A stretch of DNA of 64,000 bases from Desulfobacteraceae bacterium (GTDB taxonomy: Bacteria; Desulfobacterota; Desulfobacteria; Desulfobacterales; Desulfosarcinaceae). The translations under genes were made by a program, and so were the position numbers. The first letter of the stretch is position 1; each line of letters begins with the position of its first letter. The notes beneath the pieces are model-generated. The model was not told where the DNA came from and searched no databases. It was given only the letters and a program-made list of their open reading frames with translations. This document shows, in pieces, positions 16,733-25,497 of the stretch. The stretch covers positions 1 through 64,000 of the forward strand of contig QZKV01000011.1 in NCBI GenBank assembly GCA_003599575.1. The letters run 5' to 3'.

Positions 16733-17227
16733 TTACATGGTGGTCCTTGAGGCATGCAGCTGTTCCGAGGAAGGCAGCTCAAGGCTATTGAGAACACTGC
16801 AAAGCTCGTTCAAGCCGAACGGTTTGAAAAGCCAAGCGTCCACCGGTCCAGCGTTCATCAGATCGGCCAACTCATTCTGACAATGACCTGTCATGATGAT
16901 GATCTTTGTATCGCGAGATTTTTCTTTGACTCTGGAAGCCAGGTGATAACCGCTCATAATGGGCATCTCCAGGTCGGTCACCACAAGATCGTAGCGGCCA
17001 GTCGACATGGCGCGAAGCGCTTGTAAACCATCTTTGGCCATGTCCACCCGGTAATCGAGGTCCGCCAGCATCTCAGCCACCAGGCGCATGATGAACGGAT
17101 CATCGTCCACGACCAGACATTTGTGCAAAGCACTTTGATCTTCAGAGTCCAAAAAGAAAAAAATCGATTCGTCCTCCACCAACAATGCGCCCGGTCTGTT
17201 CTGGACCAGAACCTCTTCAGCGTACAT
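16733..17227 (-). CDS. Stand-alone receiver-domain response regulator
   Basis: A 164-residue protein. The ATG at 17227 has AAGGAGAA just upstream; a longer frame to 17311 has no ribosome site. After an acidic N-terminal extension of about 35 residues with a hydrophobic patch (SIFFFLDSED) comes a receiver domain: acidic residues VVDDDP, phosphoacceptor Asp85 (VVTDLEMP), Thr in IMTGH, and Lys in FKPFG. No output domain is present. It may relay phosphate or regulate by protein contact. The cognate kinase is not adjacent. A perfect 16-bp palindrome lies about 180 bp upstream. Confidence 0.88.
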   Translation of the reverse strand: MYAEEVLVQNRPGALLVEDESIFFFLDSEDQSALHKCLVVDDDPFIMRLVAEMLADLDYRVDMAKDGLQALRAMSTGRYDLVVTDLEMPIMSGYHLASRVKEKSRDTKIIIMTGHCQNELADLMNAGPVDAWLFKPFGLNELCSVLNSLELPSSEQLHASRTTM

Positions 17228-17405
17228 ACATTTCTCCTTGGTTGCTCGGTCTTCGATCGGAGATGTAGCAGATTGATGGGCGAAGGATCGTTTCTGCGAT
17301 GGACTTTGCAACCCTGAGAAAGATCCGCCATTCCCACCCTCCGATCAACAACAACGGTTACCGGATGGTGGGTGACACTTAGCATGTGCCTATTTCGGTG
17401 AGATA

Positions 17406-17421
17406 TGGGGTGATCACCCCA
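17406..17421. promoter_or_regulatory. Perfect 16-bp palindrome TGGGGTGATCACCCCA
   Basis: The palindrome lies in a 389-bp gap (17228-17616), 179 bp upstream of the receiver gene and downstream of the LuxR-type gene. A near-copy, TGGGGTACTTACCCCA, occurs at 37190-37205 upstream of the LuxR paralogue, and a half-site (TGGGGT) lies at 18333-18328 upstream of the first LuxR gene. This suggests a binding site of a dimeric regulator. The remainder of the gap has no recognised gene. Confidence 0.5.
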
Positions 17422-17616
17422 ATTTATACGCTTCGTTTACTTAGCTTTATCGGCCTTTGTGCAGTCGCCGCATAAAGGCTACCGTGAGAATCGGGGAGGC
17501 GTACAATGTCAGTTCGTAGGAAGGCCTTCCGGCGGGCGTTGGGACACTGCCGCCGACGCGCCCATGTGCGGGAGAAAAGGGGGAAAATGTAAGGGAGAAA
17601 AGTCAGTTGCCGATGG

Positions 17617-18279
17617 CTACTTCTTTGAGATCAACCCGCGTTCTGCAGCGTACGCCGCCAATGAAGCGGCATTATGCATATCCAACTTGTTCATCAGACT
17701 GGCGCGGTGTTTTTCGACCGTTTTGGGGCTGATATTCAGCAGATCGGCGATTTGCTTGTTCGCATAGCCTTCGCCGATCAGTTTCAGGACTTCCTGTTCA
17801 CGATAGGTGATGCTGTCCCAGGCGCTTTTGGGCTTGAGCTGTTTGCCTCTTTCGACATAGCCTTCCAGAACTTTTTCTGCAATTCCAGGGCTGATGTAGC
17901 GCTTGCCTTCCAGCACCGAACGGATGGCCAGACGGAGCTCTTCAATGCTTGAATCCTTGATGCAGTATCCGTCCGCACCTTCCTCAAACGCCTGCAGAAC
18001 ATGGTGGTCGGAGTCGTGAATGCTGATGACCAGTATTTTGATATCACCGGAAAACAGTCTTCGGATTTCCCGCATGACCGAATAGCCGTTGATCTTGGGC
18101 ATGGAGAGGTCCAGCAAAACCATGTCCGGCTTCGATTTTTGAATTCTTCGCAAGGCTTCATGCCCGTCGGCCGATTCGCCGACCACTTCGACGCCTTGAT
18201 AGCCTGCCAGCATCGCCTTGAGGCCCTCTCGAAACAGCTGGTGATCCTCAACAATAAACAGTTTCTTATTTTCACTCAT
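17617..18279 (-). CDS. NarL/FixJ-family response regulator (LuxR-type HTH)
   Basis: A 220-residue protein: receiver domain (EDH at 11-13, phosphoacceptor Asp57 in LLDLSMP, Lys in CIKDSS) and a C-terminal LuxR-type helix-turn-helix (TYREQEVLKLIGEGYANKQI, then SPKTVEKHR). It has a same-length paralogue at 37796-38458 with the same Asp57 and near-identical motifs (EDHQLFREG, KTVEKHR). No kinase gene is adjacent. The hybrid NarX-type kinase 2 kb downstream has the right dimerisation type to be a partner, but this is inference. An inverted repeat and a TGGGGT half-site lie upstream. Confidence 0.92.
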   Translation of the reverse strand: MSENKKLFIVEDHQLFREGLKAMLAGYQGVEVVGESADGHEALRRIQKSKPDMVLLDLSMPKINGYSVMREIRRLFSGDIKILVISIHDSDHHVLQAFEEGADGYCIKDSSIEELRLAIRSVLEGKRYISPGIAEKVLEGYVERGKQLKPKSAWDSITYREQEVLKLIGEGYANKQIADLLNISPKTVEKHRASLMNKLDMHNAASLAAYAAERGLISKK

Positions 18280-18297
18280 GGAGAAGACTCGCTTGTC

Positions 18298-18354
18298 AAC
18301 TTGGCAAATACAATTTCAGATCAAGGTACCCCAAAATTGTTCAAGAGCCAAGTT
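18298..18354. promoter_or_regulatory. Inverted repeat and TGGGGT half-site upstream of the LuxR-type gene
   Basis: AACTTGGC (18298-18305) and GCCAAGTT (18347-18354) form an 8-bp inverted repeat with a 41-bp centre, followed by a T run on the plus strand. Inside the centre lies GGTACCCCAAAA, which on the minus strand reads TTTTGGGGTACC and matches one half of the palindromes at 17406 and 37190. Just beyond, 18382-18391 and 18452-18461 carry an inverted CGCCCCGATT pair. These may be operator sites of this regulator gene. Confidence 0.35.
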
Positions 18355-18479
18355 TTTTTTATAAATCAATGCTGACCAGGCCGCCCCGATTTGAAAAACC
18401 GGCCCCCCATGGCCATAAACCGGCTGCTTGCCGCTTCAATCGGTTGGGGCGAATCGGGGCGATTTTGGGGGCGTTAATA

Positions 18480-18515
18480 AAATAAAAAAGGGATTGCCCG
18501 GTGGGAGCCAATCCC
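18480..18515 (-). terminator. Rho-independent terminator after tRNA-Leu
   Basis: GGGATTG (18490-18496) pairs with CAATCCC (18509-18515). On the minus strand the stem is followed by CTTTTTTATTTTATT. It lies 11 bp beyond the tRNA CCA end. Confidence 0.8.
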
Positions 18516-18525
18516 TCGCTTTTCT

Positions 18526-18612
18526 TGGTGCCGGAGGTCGGAATCGAACCGACAAGGGCTCGCGCCCGGCGGATTTTGAGTCCGCTGCGTTTACCAATTT
18601 CACCACTCCGGC
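18526..18612 (-). tRNA. tRNA-Leu (anticodon CAA)
   Basis: An 87-nt cloverleaf can be drawn on the minus strand. The acceptor stem is GCCGGAG with CTCCGGC, then A and an encoded CCA. The D arm is present, the anticodon stem is GCGGA/TCCGC with loop CTCAAAA (anticodon CAA at 18578-18576), a long variable arm typical of leucine tRNAs follows, and the T loop is GGTTCGATTCC. It reads the UUG codon. It has its own strong promoter and terminator and stands alone. No integrase or att-like duplication is next to it. Confidence 0.97.
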
Positions 18613-18624
18613 TGAGAATGCGGT

Positions 18625-18653
18625 TTTATACGGAATTTTACCTGCCTTGTCAA
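18625..18653 (-). promoter_or_regulatory. Near-consensus sigma-70 promoter of tRNA-Leu
   Basis: On the minus strand TTGACA and TATAAA are separated by exactly 17 bp, placing the start point about 6 nt before the mature tRNA 5-prime end. It is the best housekeeping promoter visible in the window. Confidence 0.85.
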
Positions 18654-18819
18654 CACGGATGAACCCATCGGCCCGCTCTCTCAGGGTATCCATTTTAGAT
18701 CAAAGTCGCATGGGTTGGTGGGGATATCCTCGGGCCGGGGCGGTATCGGGGCAATGGCGGCCTCGCAGATCCGCTCACCCCAATCAGGTTTGATCCTGTG
18801 CCTTTGGCGTTGCGCTGGC

Positions 18820-19497
18820 TCAGGTTTCGGATGCGTGCCTGCCGGCCTTTTGCAACTGCTCAAAAACAGCCATGATCTCATCGCCAGGCACTGCTCCGGC
18901 CCTCAAAATGGCCGGTTTTTCCATGGTCAAGTCCACCACCGTAGACCCGGGGCCCCCTCTGAGCAGCCCGCTGTCAAGAATCAGATCGACGGCATCGACC
19001 ACGGCCGGATCGATGTCGTCAATCACGGCACACCCGGTTGCACCCGAAAGATTGGCGCTGGTGCCGGTCAACGCAGAATCCAGGGCGCGCACCAGCGCAC
19101 CGGCCACGGGATGGGCCACCTGGCGTACGCCGATCTTGCCGGTGCCGCCGGTCAGGCCTTGGGGCAGCCCTTGGCGCGCGGGCAGCACGAAGGTGACCCG
19201 GCCGGGCCAGAAGCAGGCCATCATTGATCGCGCCAGTGCGTCCACCGGCCCGGCGACTTGGTGCAGCATGGCCTCGGACGCGATCAGTACGAGGATCGGC
19301 TTGGACCGGTCGCGGCCTTTGAAGCGGAACAGCCGCTCCACCGCATCGGGATTGAGCGCATCCGCACCCAGGCCGTACAATCCGCTGGTGGGCAGGATCA
19401 CCACTCCGCCGGAGCGGACCACCGCCGCCGCCCGGGCGATGGCGTCAGTTGCCGGATGGAGCGGATCCACCCGTATGATTTTAGCGGTACTCTTCAA
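18820..19497 (-). CDS. Threonylcarbamoyl-AMP synthase, Sua5/YrdC family
   Basis: About 225 residues with a YrdC domain: [26 protein letters not shown], the TGTSANLSG motif and [10 protein letters not shown]. The enzyme makes threonylcarbamoyl-AMP from threonine, bicarbonate and ATP, for the t6A37 modification of tRNAs reading ANN codons. It is a short YrdC/YciO-type protein without the Sua5 C-terminal domain. The start is uncertain: a TTG at 19497 with AGG upstream gives the usual KIIRVDP beginning and overlaps the purD/purE stop by 17 bp; a GTG at 19473 is the alternative. Last gene of the 23.9-18.8 kb operon. Confidence 0.9.
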   Translation of the reverse strand: MKSTAKIIRVDPLHPATDAIARAAAVVRSGGVVILPTSGLYGLGADALNPDAVERLFRFKGRDRSKPILVLIASEAMLHQVAGPVDALARSMMACFWPGRVTFVLPARQGLPQGLTGGTGKIGVRQVAHPVAGALVRALDSALTGTSANLSGATGCAVIDDIDPAVVDAVDLILDSGLLRGGPGSTVVDLTMEKPAILRAGAVPGDEIMAVFEQLQKAGRHASET

Positions 19498-21253
19498 GCT
19501 GCCTGGCTTTGCGTTCCAGCGCAACGGCCATCTCTATTTTGTGCGCCTCGAGCAGGGCGGCCAAAGCCGCATCATCGACCGCCAGGATCTGAACCGCCAA
19601 AATACCGGCGTTGGTTGCGCCCGGTTTGCCCACGGCCACGGTGGCCACAGGAATCCCCGGGGGCATTTGAACCGTGGACAGCAGGGCGTCCAATCCTTGC
19701 AGGCTGGAGGAGTCGATGGGCACGCCGATGACCGGCAGGGTGGTTTGGGCGGCCAGGGCTCCGGCCAGATGGGCGGCATGGCCCGCTCCGGCGATAATCA
19801 CCTTGACGCCGCGCCGGCGCGCTTCGGCGGCAAACCGCGCCGCGCGCTCCGGCGTGCGATGGGCCGAGGCCACGGTCATTTCAAACGGCACCCCGAATTT
19901 CTTCAACATGGCCACCGTCCCTTCCATCACCGGCAGGTCCGAATCACTGCCCATGACGATGCCCACCAGAGGTTTGATCTGGTAGCGTTTCATGGCTTTG
20001 CGGCCGATGTCGTTGCGATAGTGAACATCCGGCCAATGAATTTTGGATACGGCCTGATAGGCTTTGTCAATGGCGTCGCCGACCGTCTGGCCCAAGCCCG
20101 TGACGCCCAGCACCCGGCCGCCGGCGGTTACAACGGCTTTATCCTTCACGGCGGTGCCGGCGTGAAAGACCATGACGTCCTTCATGCGCCCCGCCTTTTC
20201 CAGACCGCTGATAGGGATCTCCTTTTTGTATTTGCCAGGGTATCCGCCCGAGGCCATCACCACGCAGACGGCGGCGCGCTCGTCGATCTCAAGGCGGCAT
20301 TGATCCAGGCGCCCCTCGATGACGGCCTGCATAACCGGAATGATGTCGTTTTTGATCCGCATCAACAGCGGTTGTGCTTCGGGGTCACCGAAGCGGCAGT
20401 TGAATTCCAGTACCTTGATGCGGTCGCGCTCGATCATCAAGCCGGCGTACAACACCCCTTTGTAGGGCCGGCCTTCGGCGGCCATGCCGCGCACAGTGGG
20501 CAGCATGATCTCCTGCATGATTTTGTCGTGGATGAATCTATCCACCACCGGGGCCGGCGAATAGGCGCCCATGCCGCCGGTATTGGCTCCCTGGTCGTCG
20601 TCGAATACGGCCTTGTGGTCCTGTGAAGAGGGCAGCGGCAGTACCGTCTTGCCGTCGGTGAATGCCAGAAAGGAAGCCTCTTCGCCTCTGAGATACTCTT
20701 CCACGACAACCTGGCGGCCGGCCTCGCCGAACTCTTTTCTGACCAGGACCCGGTTGAGGGCGTCCAGCGCCTTGGCCACGCTGTCGCAAACGATGACGCC
20801 TTTGCCGGCGGCCAGGCCGTCGGCTTTTACCACGCAGGGGGGGCCCATTTTTTTGACAAAGGCTTCGGCCTGTTTGTAGGTGGTGAAGGTGGCGCCCTTG
20901 GCGGTCGGCACACCATATTTGTTCATGATGTACTTGGAAAACGATTTACTGGCTTCAAGCGCGGCCGCCTTTTCGACGGGCCCGAAAATGCGCAGCCCTT
21001 CTTTTTCGAAAAGGTCCACGATGCCCATCGAAAGAGGGCCTTCGGGCCCCACCACGGTCAGATCGATCTGCTCCTGCCGCGCATAGGCCAGCAATTGGGC
21101 TGCATCCTCGGCCTCGATGGGCACGCACTCGGCCATTCCGGCGATGCCGGCATTACCGGGCGCGCAGAAAACCTTTTTCACCAGCGGGCTTTGGCGGATC
21201 TTCCAGACCAGGGCATGCTCGCGTCCGCCCCCGCCGATCACCAATATTTTCAT
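19481..21253 (-). CDS. purD-purE: Fused phosphoribosylamine-glycine ligase / N5-CAIR mutase (PurD-PurE)
   Basis: A single uninterrupted frame of 590 residues carries two purine enzymes. Residues 1 to about 420 are PurD (ATP-grasp): GGGGREHAL at the start, [33 protein letters not shown] and [10 protein letters not shown]. Residues from about 425 are Pur[34 protein letters not shown] and GKPGATNAG. PurD makes GAR in step 2; class I PurE interconverts N5-CAIR and CAIR in step 6, so the joined activities are not consecutive. No purK is nearby. Overlaps the ATP-grasp gene upstream by 4 bp. Both parts keep their key motifs. Confidence 0.95.
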   Translation of the reverse strand: MKILVIGGGGREHALVWKIRQSPLVKKVFCAPGNAGIAGMAECVPIEAEDAAQLLAYARQEQIDLTVVGPEGPLSMGIVDLFEKEGLRIFGPVEKAAALEASKSFSKYIMNKYGVPTAKGATFTTYKQAEAFVKKMGPPCVVKADGLAAGKGVIVCDSVAKALDALNRVLVRKEFGEAGRQVVVEEYLRGEEASFLAFTDGKTVLPLPSSQDHKAVFDDDQGANTGGMGAYSPAPVVDRFIHDKIMQEIMLPTVRGMAAEGRPYKGVLYAGLMIERDRIKVLEFNCRFGDPEAQPLLMRIKNDIIPVMQAVIEGRLDQCRLEIDERAAVCVVMASGGYPGKYKKEIPISGLEKAGRMKDVMVFHAGTAVKDKAVVTAGGRVLGVTGLGQTVGDAIDKAYQAVSKIHWPDVHYRNDIGRKAMKRYQIKPLVGIVMGSDSDLPVMEGTVAMLKKFGVPFEMTVASAHRTPERAARFAAEARRRGVKVIIAGAGHAAHLAGALAAQTTLPVIGVPIDSSSLQGLDALLSTVQMPPGIPVATVAVGKPGATNAGILAVQILAVDDAALAALLEAHKIEMAVALERKARQLEEYR

Positions 21254-22023
21254 TGCAAACCTCCTTTGGGCGTTCCCGATCTTTCCTGCGCCAGTTCCAT
21301 TAAATGCTGCTGTTTCATTTTCATCAGTTCAGCCTGGGAAATCTGAGCGCCGTGCGCGCCGCCGTTCAAACTGATTTCGGACAGGTAATAACCGCCGTGC
21401 GCGGTAATCATCAGATCGATGTGCGCAAAGGGCATTTGCCCCCGTGCCATGATCCGCCGGCATGTCGTCATCTGATCCGGGCTGAGTGCATAAGGCCGGC
21501 TGCTGCCGCCGGCCCCCAGGTTCATGCGAAAGCCGCCGGAATTGCAGCGGGCGTAGGTTTCCCAATAGTCTCCCACTGCCACAATACGCAGGTCCGTTTC
21601 AACCGGACTGAAGGGTTGCAGCACGAAAGGGTAATGGCGCTCATCCAGGCTCATACAACTGTAAAGGGTTTCCAAGTCGTTCCATTTGCGCACCCCGTGG
21701 CCGCAATGCACGTGTTCCTGCTTGCTGACCGCTGTCGTAATCCCATGCCGGTGGTACAGGCCTATGGCGTCAAGCAGATCTTTGCGGCGCGCAATCACGC
21801 GGGTGTGCGGGAGCATCCATTCCTGCAGTAGAAAGGCCTGGGCCGTTTTCGAGGCGCTGAGCAGTTGCGCCGTGGCCGAGGGCAACAGGCGCACGCCGCG
21901 CGCGGTCAGGTCCACCAAAATGGCGGATTTCAGGTGCGTTCGGGGGATCAGCCCGATAAAGATATCATCCGGACCCAGCTGGGGGTAAATCCGGGTCAAG
22001 TGGCTGAAGCGGGTAATGATCAT
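21250..22023 (-). CDS. ATP-grasp protein of unknown function (RimK-like)
   Basis: A 257-residue protein. The C-terminal half has ATP-grasp features: [33 protein letters not shown] (a RimK-like segment at about 155-185) and a metal-binding end [11 protein letters not shown]. The N-terminal half is a short pre-ATP-grasp domain with [15 protein letters not shown]. RimK-like enzymes ligate amino acids to peptides, cofactors or proteins; no substrate is evident here. It overlaps purD/purE by 4 bp and lies 6 bp after ddl, so it is certainly in the operon. It may act in wall or amino-acid metabolism. Confidence 0.8.
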   Translation of the reverse strand: MIITRFSHLTRIYPQLGPDDIFIGLIPRTHLKSAILVDLTARGVRLLPSATAQLLSASKTAQAFLLQEWMLPHTRVIARRKDLLDAIGLYHRHGITTAVSKQEHVHCGHGVRKWNDLETLYSCMSLDERHYPFVLQPFSPVETDLRIVAVGDYWETYARCNSGGFRMNLGAGGSSRPYALSPDQMTTCRRIMARGQMPFAHIDLMITAHGGYYLSEISLNGGAHGAQISQAELMKMKQQHLMELAQERSGTPKGGLQ

Positions 22024-22029
22024 GGTCTT

Positions 22030-22968
22030 TCATCGATGATGATGGGCTTGAATGCCCAATTCGATCAGGCGGTCCAGCAGCCGGTCAAAAGGGATGCCCG
22101 CCGCCTGGGCGGCCTGAGGAAAGAGGCTGGTGGGGGTCATACCAGGGATGGTATTGGTTTCCAATACATAAATTTCATCGCCGCGCACCAACATATCGGT
22201 TCGGCTGTAGCCGCTGCAAAAAAGCGCCTTGTGGGCCATACAGGCATACGATTGCGCTTTGGCGGTCAGCTCCGGGCTGAGGCGGGCCGGGCAGATCTCC
22301 TGGGTGTGCCCGGGGGTATACTTGGCTTCATAGTCAAAAAAATCGTGCTTCGCGCCGGGGATGATCTCGACCAGGGGAAGTGCCTGCAATTCGGTGTTGC
22401 CCAACACGCTGCCGGTGATCTCGACGCCTCCGATATAGGCTTCCACCAGTGCAACGGCATCTTGGTCAAAAGCTTTGTCCAGGGCCGCGTGCAGCCTGTC
22501 GGCCGTGCGAACAATGGTCAGGCCGATGCTTGAGCCGCCGGTCACCGGTTTGACCACCAGCGGAAGTCCCACACGGGCCGTCAATTCCGCTTCACTCACG
22601 CTGTCATCGCGGCGGACGACCGCATGGGGCGGCACCGGTATGTCCCATTGCCGGTAGATTTGCTTGGCGGCCAATTTGTTCATGGACAGGGCGCTGCCCA
22701 GCACGCCGGCGCCCTGAAAAGGGATATCGAGCAGCTCCAGCAACCCTTGCACCGTACCATCCTCTCCGTAGGGCCCGTGCAGAATGATCAGAGCCGCATC
22801 GATTTGATCGGCCTCGGCGACCAGTCTGGCCAGTTCGGATTGCGTATCGTAGCGCCGCACATCGTACTTGTTTTTATCCAGGGCTTGAAAAACCTGTTGG
22901 CCGCTTTTGAGAGAGACCTCCCTTTCCGATGAAATTCCGCCGTATAACAAAGCGATGGTTTTTTTCAT
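22030..22968 (-). CDS. ddl: D-alanine--D-alanine ligase
   Basis: A 312-residue ATP-grasp enzyme. The ATG at 22968 has GGAAAG at the right distance and gives MKKTIALLYGGISSEREVSL, the classic Ddl start. Other motifs are LHGPYGEDGTVQGLLELL, PLVVKPVTGGSSIGL, VEAYIGGVEITGSVLGN, the YEAKYTPGHTQEICPARL loop and VLETNTIPGMTPTSL. It makes the D-Ala-D-Ala dipeptide for peptidoglycan in the cytoplasm. The Tyr in the omega loop (KYTPG) suggests the normal D-Ala-D-Ala rather than D-Ala-D-lactate product. It lies outside any mur cluster. Confidence 0.96.
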   Translation of the reverse strand: MKKTIALLYGGISSEREVSLKSGQQVFQALDKNKYDVRRYDTQSELARLVAEADQIDAALIILHGPYGEDGTVQGLLELLDIPFQGAGVLGSALSMNKLAAKQIYRQWDIPVPPHAVVRRDDSVSEAELTARVGLPLVVKPVTGGSSIGLTIVRTADRLHAALDKAFDQDAVALVEAYIGGVEITGSVLGNTELQALPLVEIIPGAKHDFFDYEAKYTPGHTQEICPARLSPELTAKAQSYACMAHKALFCSGYSRTDMLVRGDEIYVLETNTIPGMTPTSLFPQAAQAAGIPFDRLLDRLIELGIQAHHHR

Positions 22969-23007
22969 GGGTTCACTTTCCATTTTCGATCGGGGTCCGC
23001 CGGGTAA

Positions 23008-23529
23008 TCACTCCCCGAAAAACCTGCGTTTGGCAGTGGTATACTCTTCGGGTGTGATGAGCTTCTTTTCCAACAGTCGGGCCAGTATCTCGATATCGCG
23101 CAATTGATTTGCCTGCGGGTCTTCCAGTTGCAACATCTCATCCCGACCACCGGCATCGAGAAGGGGTGGGCGGGTGGGAGGGCCGAGTCGAAAGCTGGCA
23201 ATTCCGCCCAAAAAACTGATCTCGACGGCGCGCCCCTGAAAGGTGGGCGAATGCAGCGCATCGCGCAGGGTACGGCCTTCCCTGCGCAGGCGCCGGTAGA
23301 AAAGATAGCCGCCAAGGGCTGCCAGCAGAAAGCCGGTCAGCACGATCCAGACGAGATATCGCACCAGACCGCCGAAAAAGAGCACCAGCAAGCCCACTCC
23401 GGCCAGGAGCAGCACGTGCAGGATCAGAATGGTATGGGCGAGGACGATGCTTTTAAACAAACCCTCGCGGTTATGATCGTTTTTCGCGCGCATAGTGAAA
23501 GTACCGGGCGATTGGGCGGACGCCATCAT
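23008..23529 (-). CDS. Membrane protein with C-terminal SHOCT-like motif
   Basis: A 173-residue protein with two membrane helices (about 25-50 and 58-78), a cytoplasmic middle part, and a C-terminal segment ILARLLEKKLITPEEYTTAK that matches the SHOCT short helix motif. Function unknown; SHOCT is thought to mediate oligomerisation. It starts within the stop of the upstream DUF1992 gene (ATGA overlap), so the pair is translationally coupled. ddl starts 39 bp past its stop. Confidence 0.8.
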   Translation of the reverse strand: MMASAQSPGTFTMRAKNDHNREGLFKSIVLAHTILILHVLLLAGVGLLVLFFGGLVRYLVWIVLTGFLLAALGGYLFYRRLRREGRTLRDALHSPTFQGRAVEISFLGGIASFRLGPPTRPPLLDAGGRDEMLQLEDPQANQLRDIEILARLLEKKLITPEEYTTAKRRFFGE

Positions 23530-23918
23530 CTTTTGAAGGCGGCCTCTTTCGGGCGGAGACGATCCGTGACTCCCGCCATATAGCGCTGGGGAATATCAAA
23601 CAGCATGCTGCCCCGCCGTGAGGCATTGAATTTCAGAATCAGGTAATTGAGTTTTTTAAAGGTTGCATACCGTTGCGCCGTATCAGGCATTTGGGTCAGC
23701 AATTGCTCGGTGTTATGAATCTCCTTCTTCAGCTCGATCTCAGCCGGCAGACAATCGGCATTCTTCAATATTTTATAGGTCAAACGCAGATCTTCGGGGA
23801 CATGCTGGTCCGACGCCAGGTCCAGCGGGCGCCCCGCGCCGGGCAAGTTGTCAAACACACCCTGCTCCTGCGCTCGTTTGATGCGTTCTTCGACTATTTT
23901 CTCAAATCCGGTAATCAT
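23526..23918 (-). CDS. DUF1992 (DnaJ homologue subfamily C member 28-like) protein
   Basis: A 130-residue protein made of the DUF1992 domain: FEKIVEERIKRAQEQGVFDNLPGAGRPL, then LRLTYKILKNADCLPAEIELKKEI, both hallmarks. The family occurs in bacteria and in the eukaryotic DNAJC28, but there is no J domain here. Function is not established. It is the first gene of the operon running through SHOCT, ddl, ATP-grasp, purD/purE and the YrdC-type gene; a promoter is visible upstream at 24032-24061. Confidence 0.88.
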   Translation of the reverse strand: MITGFEKIVEERIKRAQEQGVFDNLPGAGRPLDLASDQHVPEDLRLTYKILKNADCLPAEIELKKEIHNTEQLLTQMPDTAQRYATFKKLNYLILKFNASRRGSMLFDIPQRYMAGVTDRLRPKEAAFKR

Positions 23919-24031
23919 GATCCCCCTTCAGAAGCCGGCCCACTCTTTCCCGCCATCCGTCAACGGCGCTGCGGCCAACCGCAACAATGGCACCGGTCAG
24001 GCCCTCCGCGCCGGCGCTCACGTGTCGGTTC

Positions 24032-24061
24032 AATATAATACATGGGATTTCGGCTTTTCAA
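24032..24061 (-). promoter_or_regulatory. Likely sigma-70 promoter of the DUF1992-ddl-purD/E operon
   Basis: On the minus strand TTGAAA and TATATT are 18 bp apart. A start point about 24025 gives a leader of about 105 nt before the gene at 23918. Confidence 0.5.
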
Positions 24062-24114
24062 GCGCTAATCCGGCCATCCGGCAATTTCGCTGAACGGCAT
24101 TCAGTCACAAAGAA

Positions 24115-24143
24115 TTGACACCCCAAAATGAAATTGGTACTCT
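24115..24143 (+). promoter_or_regulatory. Possible sigma-70 promoter of the PilZ gene
   Basis: A perfect TTGACA (24115-24120) is followed 17 bp later by TACTCT, which keeps the key first, second and last -10 bases. It lies 41 bp upstream of the GTG start and is divergent from the operon promoter at 24032-24061. Confidence 0.5.
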
Positions 24144-24183
24144 CAACGGCATTAACACCCAGGGAAAAACAAGGAAGCCGGCC

Positions 24184-24507
24184 GTGGATTCAAACCAGCG
24201 TGGTTTCAAACGCCGCACCGCTTTCATTATCGTGGAATATGCCGTCAAAGAAGGCGTATTTCGCGATATCATCAAGAATATAGGTCCCGGCGGCATCTTT
24301 ATAGGCACCCAGCGCGCCATCGCCAGCGATCAGGATATCGTGCTCAAATTTCCGCTCTTCTCATTCGAAGAAACGATAGAGGTCAAGGGGCGCATCGCGC
24401 GCAGCGGCTCGCATGGGTTCGCGGTGACGCTGGACACACCCATCGAAACGCTGATGGCCAAAGACGGCAGATTCCGCGATATCGTGCACGAAATCGATCG
24501 CAAATAG
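24184..24507 (+). CDS. PilZ-domain protein
   Basis: A 107-residue protein. The GTG at 24184 is chosen because AAGGAAG lies about 8 nt upstream; a TTG at 24115 would coincide with the promoter. It begins with RGFKRRTAFIIVEY and has NIGPGGIFI, matching the PilZ RxxxR and (D/N)xSxxG regions. The serine is replaced by proline and the first motif is altered, so c-di-GMP binding is doubtful. Such single-domain proteins are common in deltaproteobacteria. The HD-GYP protein at 48906-50507 shows that c-di-GMP signalling exists in the cell. Confidence 0.8.
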   Translation: MDSNQRGFKRRTAFIIVEYAVKEGVFRDIIKNIGPGGIFIGTQRAIASDQDIVLKFPLFSFEETIEVKGRIARSGSHGFAVTLDTPIETLMAKDGRFRDIVHEIDRK

Positions 24508-24534
24508 CCGCTTCGTTCAACCGTTTAATCCCTA

Positions 24535-24574
24535 AAATGAAAAGACCCCTTGGTACGAAAAAAAAGAACCAAGG
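24535..24574 (-). terminator. Probable terminator of the alpha/beta-hydrolase gene
   Basis: CCTTGGT (24548-24554) and ACCAAGG (24568-24574) form a 7-bp stem around a 13-nt T-rich loop on the minus strand, followed by GGTCTTTTCATTTT. It lies between two convergent genes. Confidence 0.45.
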
Positions 24575-24586
24575 CGATTCGACCCG

Positions 24587-25450
24587 TCAACGAACCGATT
24601 CCTCAATGAAAGACCGGATAAGACGGGCTGTTTGCGCCGGCTTCTCCATGGGTACAAGATGCCCGGCGTCCTCCACTTTGGCATAGCGGCCGTGGGGGAT
24701 CAGTTCCGCCGCACGTTTAAGGTCGATCCACAGCCTGTTTTCACTCTTTCCGCCTTCCACGACCAGCGCCGGGCAGGATACTTTTGGCAACTCAGGCCAT
24801 GGGTCGTGGTGCATGCCGCCCATAAACAATGAAGCTTCCTGCCAAGGCGAACACGAGAGCTCCACCCCGCTGGCACCGGCTGCGCGGATGCCGTATTCGA
24901 TATAGAGCCCGAGCACTTCAGCTTCCCAGGACCGAAAGAACGGTTTGGCTTTGAAATCCTTCCGCACCGCCGCGCGGTCCGGCCAGTGATTGCGGCGTTT
25001 GATCGCTTTGCCGGCCAGTGGATGTTGGTCCGGCCGCATAGGCGTGCGGTAGGCTTCGGGGGGTAGGAATATGGGTTCAATCAGGATCAAACAGGCCGAG
25101 GAGGCGCCGTGAACAGCATGCGCGAGCGTAGCGACCGTCGCCCCCATGGAGTGGCCGACAAGATAAGGATTTTCAATCCCCAGGCGGATGCACATCTGTT
25201 TGAGATCATCCGCCAGCCGGAGCCAGGGCAGCCCTCCGGCGTACAGATCAGAAGGCCGATGATTATAGAAGCAGGGGGCGATTACCCGGTGATCCTTGGC
25301 AAGCGCCTCTGCAATCGGGTGCCACAGCCACGGCAGGAACCCGGTGGCATGCAGCAGTACGACCGTGGGGCCGCAATCCCCGTAAGCGAGATAATGGATT
25401 TGCGCGTCCGGGATATCAACCCTGCTCAATTTCGGTGGAGCGGTGGGCAT
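24587..25450 (-). CDS. Alpha/beta-fold hydrolase
   Basis: A 287-residue protein. The ATG at 25450 has GGAGAA 7 nt upstream. It has HATGF oxyanion-type loop sequence after the second strand, the nucleophile elbow GHSMG (Ser near residue 104), LVVEGGKS before the acidic residue, and the catalytic His in DAGHLVPMEKP. There is no signal peptide, so it is cytoplasmic. The family includes esterases, haloalkane dehalogenases and C-C hydrolases; the substrate cannot be told. A TPR lipoprotein gene ends 47 bp upstream on the same strand. Confidence 0.9.
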   Translation of the reverse strand: MPTAPPKLSRVDIPDAQIHYLAYGDCGPTVVLLHATGFLPWLWHPIAEALAKDHRVIAPCFYNHRPSDLYAGGLPWLRLADDLKQMCIRLGIENPYLVGHSMGATVATLAHAVHGASSACLILIEPIFLPPEAYRTPMRPDQHPLAGKAIKRRNHWPDRAAVRKDFKAKPFFRSWEAEVLGLYIEYGIRAAGASGVELSCSPWQEASLFMGGMHHDPWPELPKVSCPALVVEGGKSENRLWIDLKRAAELIPHGRYAKVEDAGHLVPMEKPAQTARLIRSFIEESVR

Positions 25451-25497
25451 AATCTTCTCCTGCATCACTTATTACGGCTTACCAGTTTGGGCTTTCA

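Noticed and set aside
18526-18819. tRNA-Leu as a possible integration site
   Set aside because: No integrase gene, no duplicated tRNA 3-prime end and no foreign genes on either side.
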